A stretch of DNA of 23,418 nt from positions 1 through 23,418 of the forward strand of contig CAJUIM010000052.1 of NCBI GenBank assembly GCA_910586275.1. The letters run 5' to 3'. The DNA is from an uncultured Lachnospiraceae bacterium. Lineage in GTDB: Bacteria; Bacillota; Clostridia; Lachnospirales; Lachnospiraceae. Positions 23,258-23,418 of the stretch are shown here, in pieces; the stretch's first letter is position 1; each line of letters begins with the position of its first letter. Position numbers and translations under genes: made by a program. A model generated the notes under the pieces. That model worked only from the letters and a program-made list of their open reading frames with translations. It searched no databases and was not told where the DNA came from.

Positions 23258-23299
23258 GTTTTATCCGATTAATCAATGTTTAGCTTTGAAAGACACGGA

Positions 23300-23337
23300 A
23301 ATCAATTTTCGGCTTTATGCCTGCGCCGACATTTCCG
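23300..23337 (+). repeat. Dispersed intergenic repeat, right copy
   Basis: This copy matches 71-108 in the same orientation at about 31 of 38 positions. It lies upstream of the beta-mannosidase promoter, outside any gene visible here. Function is unknown. Confidence 0.5.
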
Positions 23338-23418
23338 TTCAGAGCATCGGCAGGAACAGTCCTCTCCGCATGGCAGTCTCCCGGCATGGCGCTCCCTTCC
23401 GCCCGGCGGCTGCGGTAT

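Overview
The window looks like a chromosomal segment of a gut Firmicute, most likely of the Lachnospiraceae. The reasons are the protein families present, strong AGGAGG-type ribosome sites, AT-rich sigma-A-like promoters in a roughly balanced-GC background, and a decayed Rpn/PD-(D/E)XK nuclease gene of a type common in that family. This assignment is inference from sequence style; there is no rRNA or other marker here.

Region 1 (about 1-9500, minus strand) is a bacterial microcompartment (BMC) operon. In transcription order it encodes a fuculose-phosphate-type class II aldolase, a stand-alone GlcG/PduO-C-like protein, a CoA-acylating aldehyde dehydrogenase, a zinc alcohol dehydrogenase, four hexameric shell proteins, the PduL phosphotransacylase, an EutN-type pentamer, an RnfC/PduS-like Fe-S flavoprotein and a PduT-like trimeric shell protein carrying the pore cysteine. 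Five of these proteins carry short amphipathic tails that look like encapsulation peptides. The aldolase would release lactaldehyde from fuculose- or rhamnulose-phosphate. The two dehydrogenases would dismutate the aldehyde while recycling NAD and CoA, and PduL would make the acyl-phosphate. No diol dehydratase, glycyl-radical enzyme, activase or acid kinase is present between the promoter (about 9463-9491) and the terminal hairpin (about 150-177). The unit therefore resembles the GRM5 fucose/rhamnose loci but lacks their signature enzyme inside the window.

The operon is unusual in RNA structure. All three intergenic gaps longer than about 180 bp hold strong hairpins: a 112-bp imperfect palindrome in two near-identical tandem copies plus a fragment (6331-6577), a diverged third copy (4622-4730), and an intrinsic terminator next to a different 85-bp palindrome (3292-3419) between the last BMC-H gene and pduL. 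One BMC-H gene has a 75-residue Lys/Ala/Glu-rich N-terminal extension, and a perfect internal ribosome site precedes the canonical BMC start, which suggests long and short shell isoforms.

Region 2 (9614-14102, minus) holds an AEC-family permease and the two halves of a heterodimeric ABC exporter with one degenerate and one catalytic ATP site. Region 3 (14103-15735) has a divergently transcribed SGNH hydrolase, an internally deleted Rpn-type pseudogene and a 78-bp inverted repeat. Region 4 (15736-23085, minus) is a tight operon: GH2 beta-mannosidase, MoxR-type AAA+ ATPase, DUF5682-like protein and VWA/MIDAS protein. Its promoter carries an 8-bp operator-like palindrome. A short repeat of about 38 bp recurs at both ends of the window.
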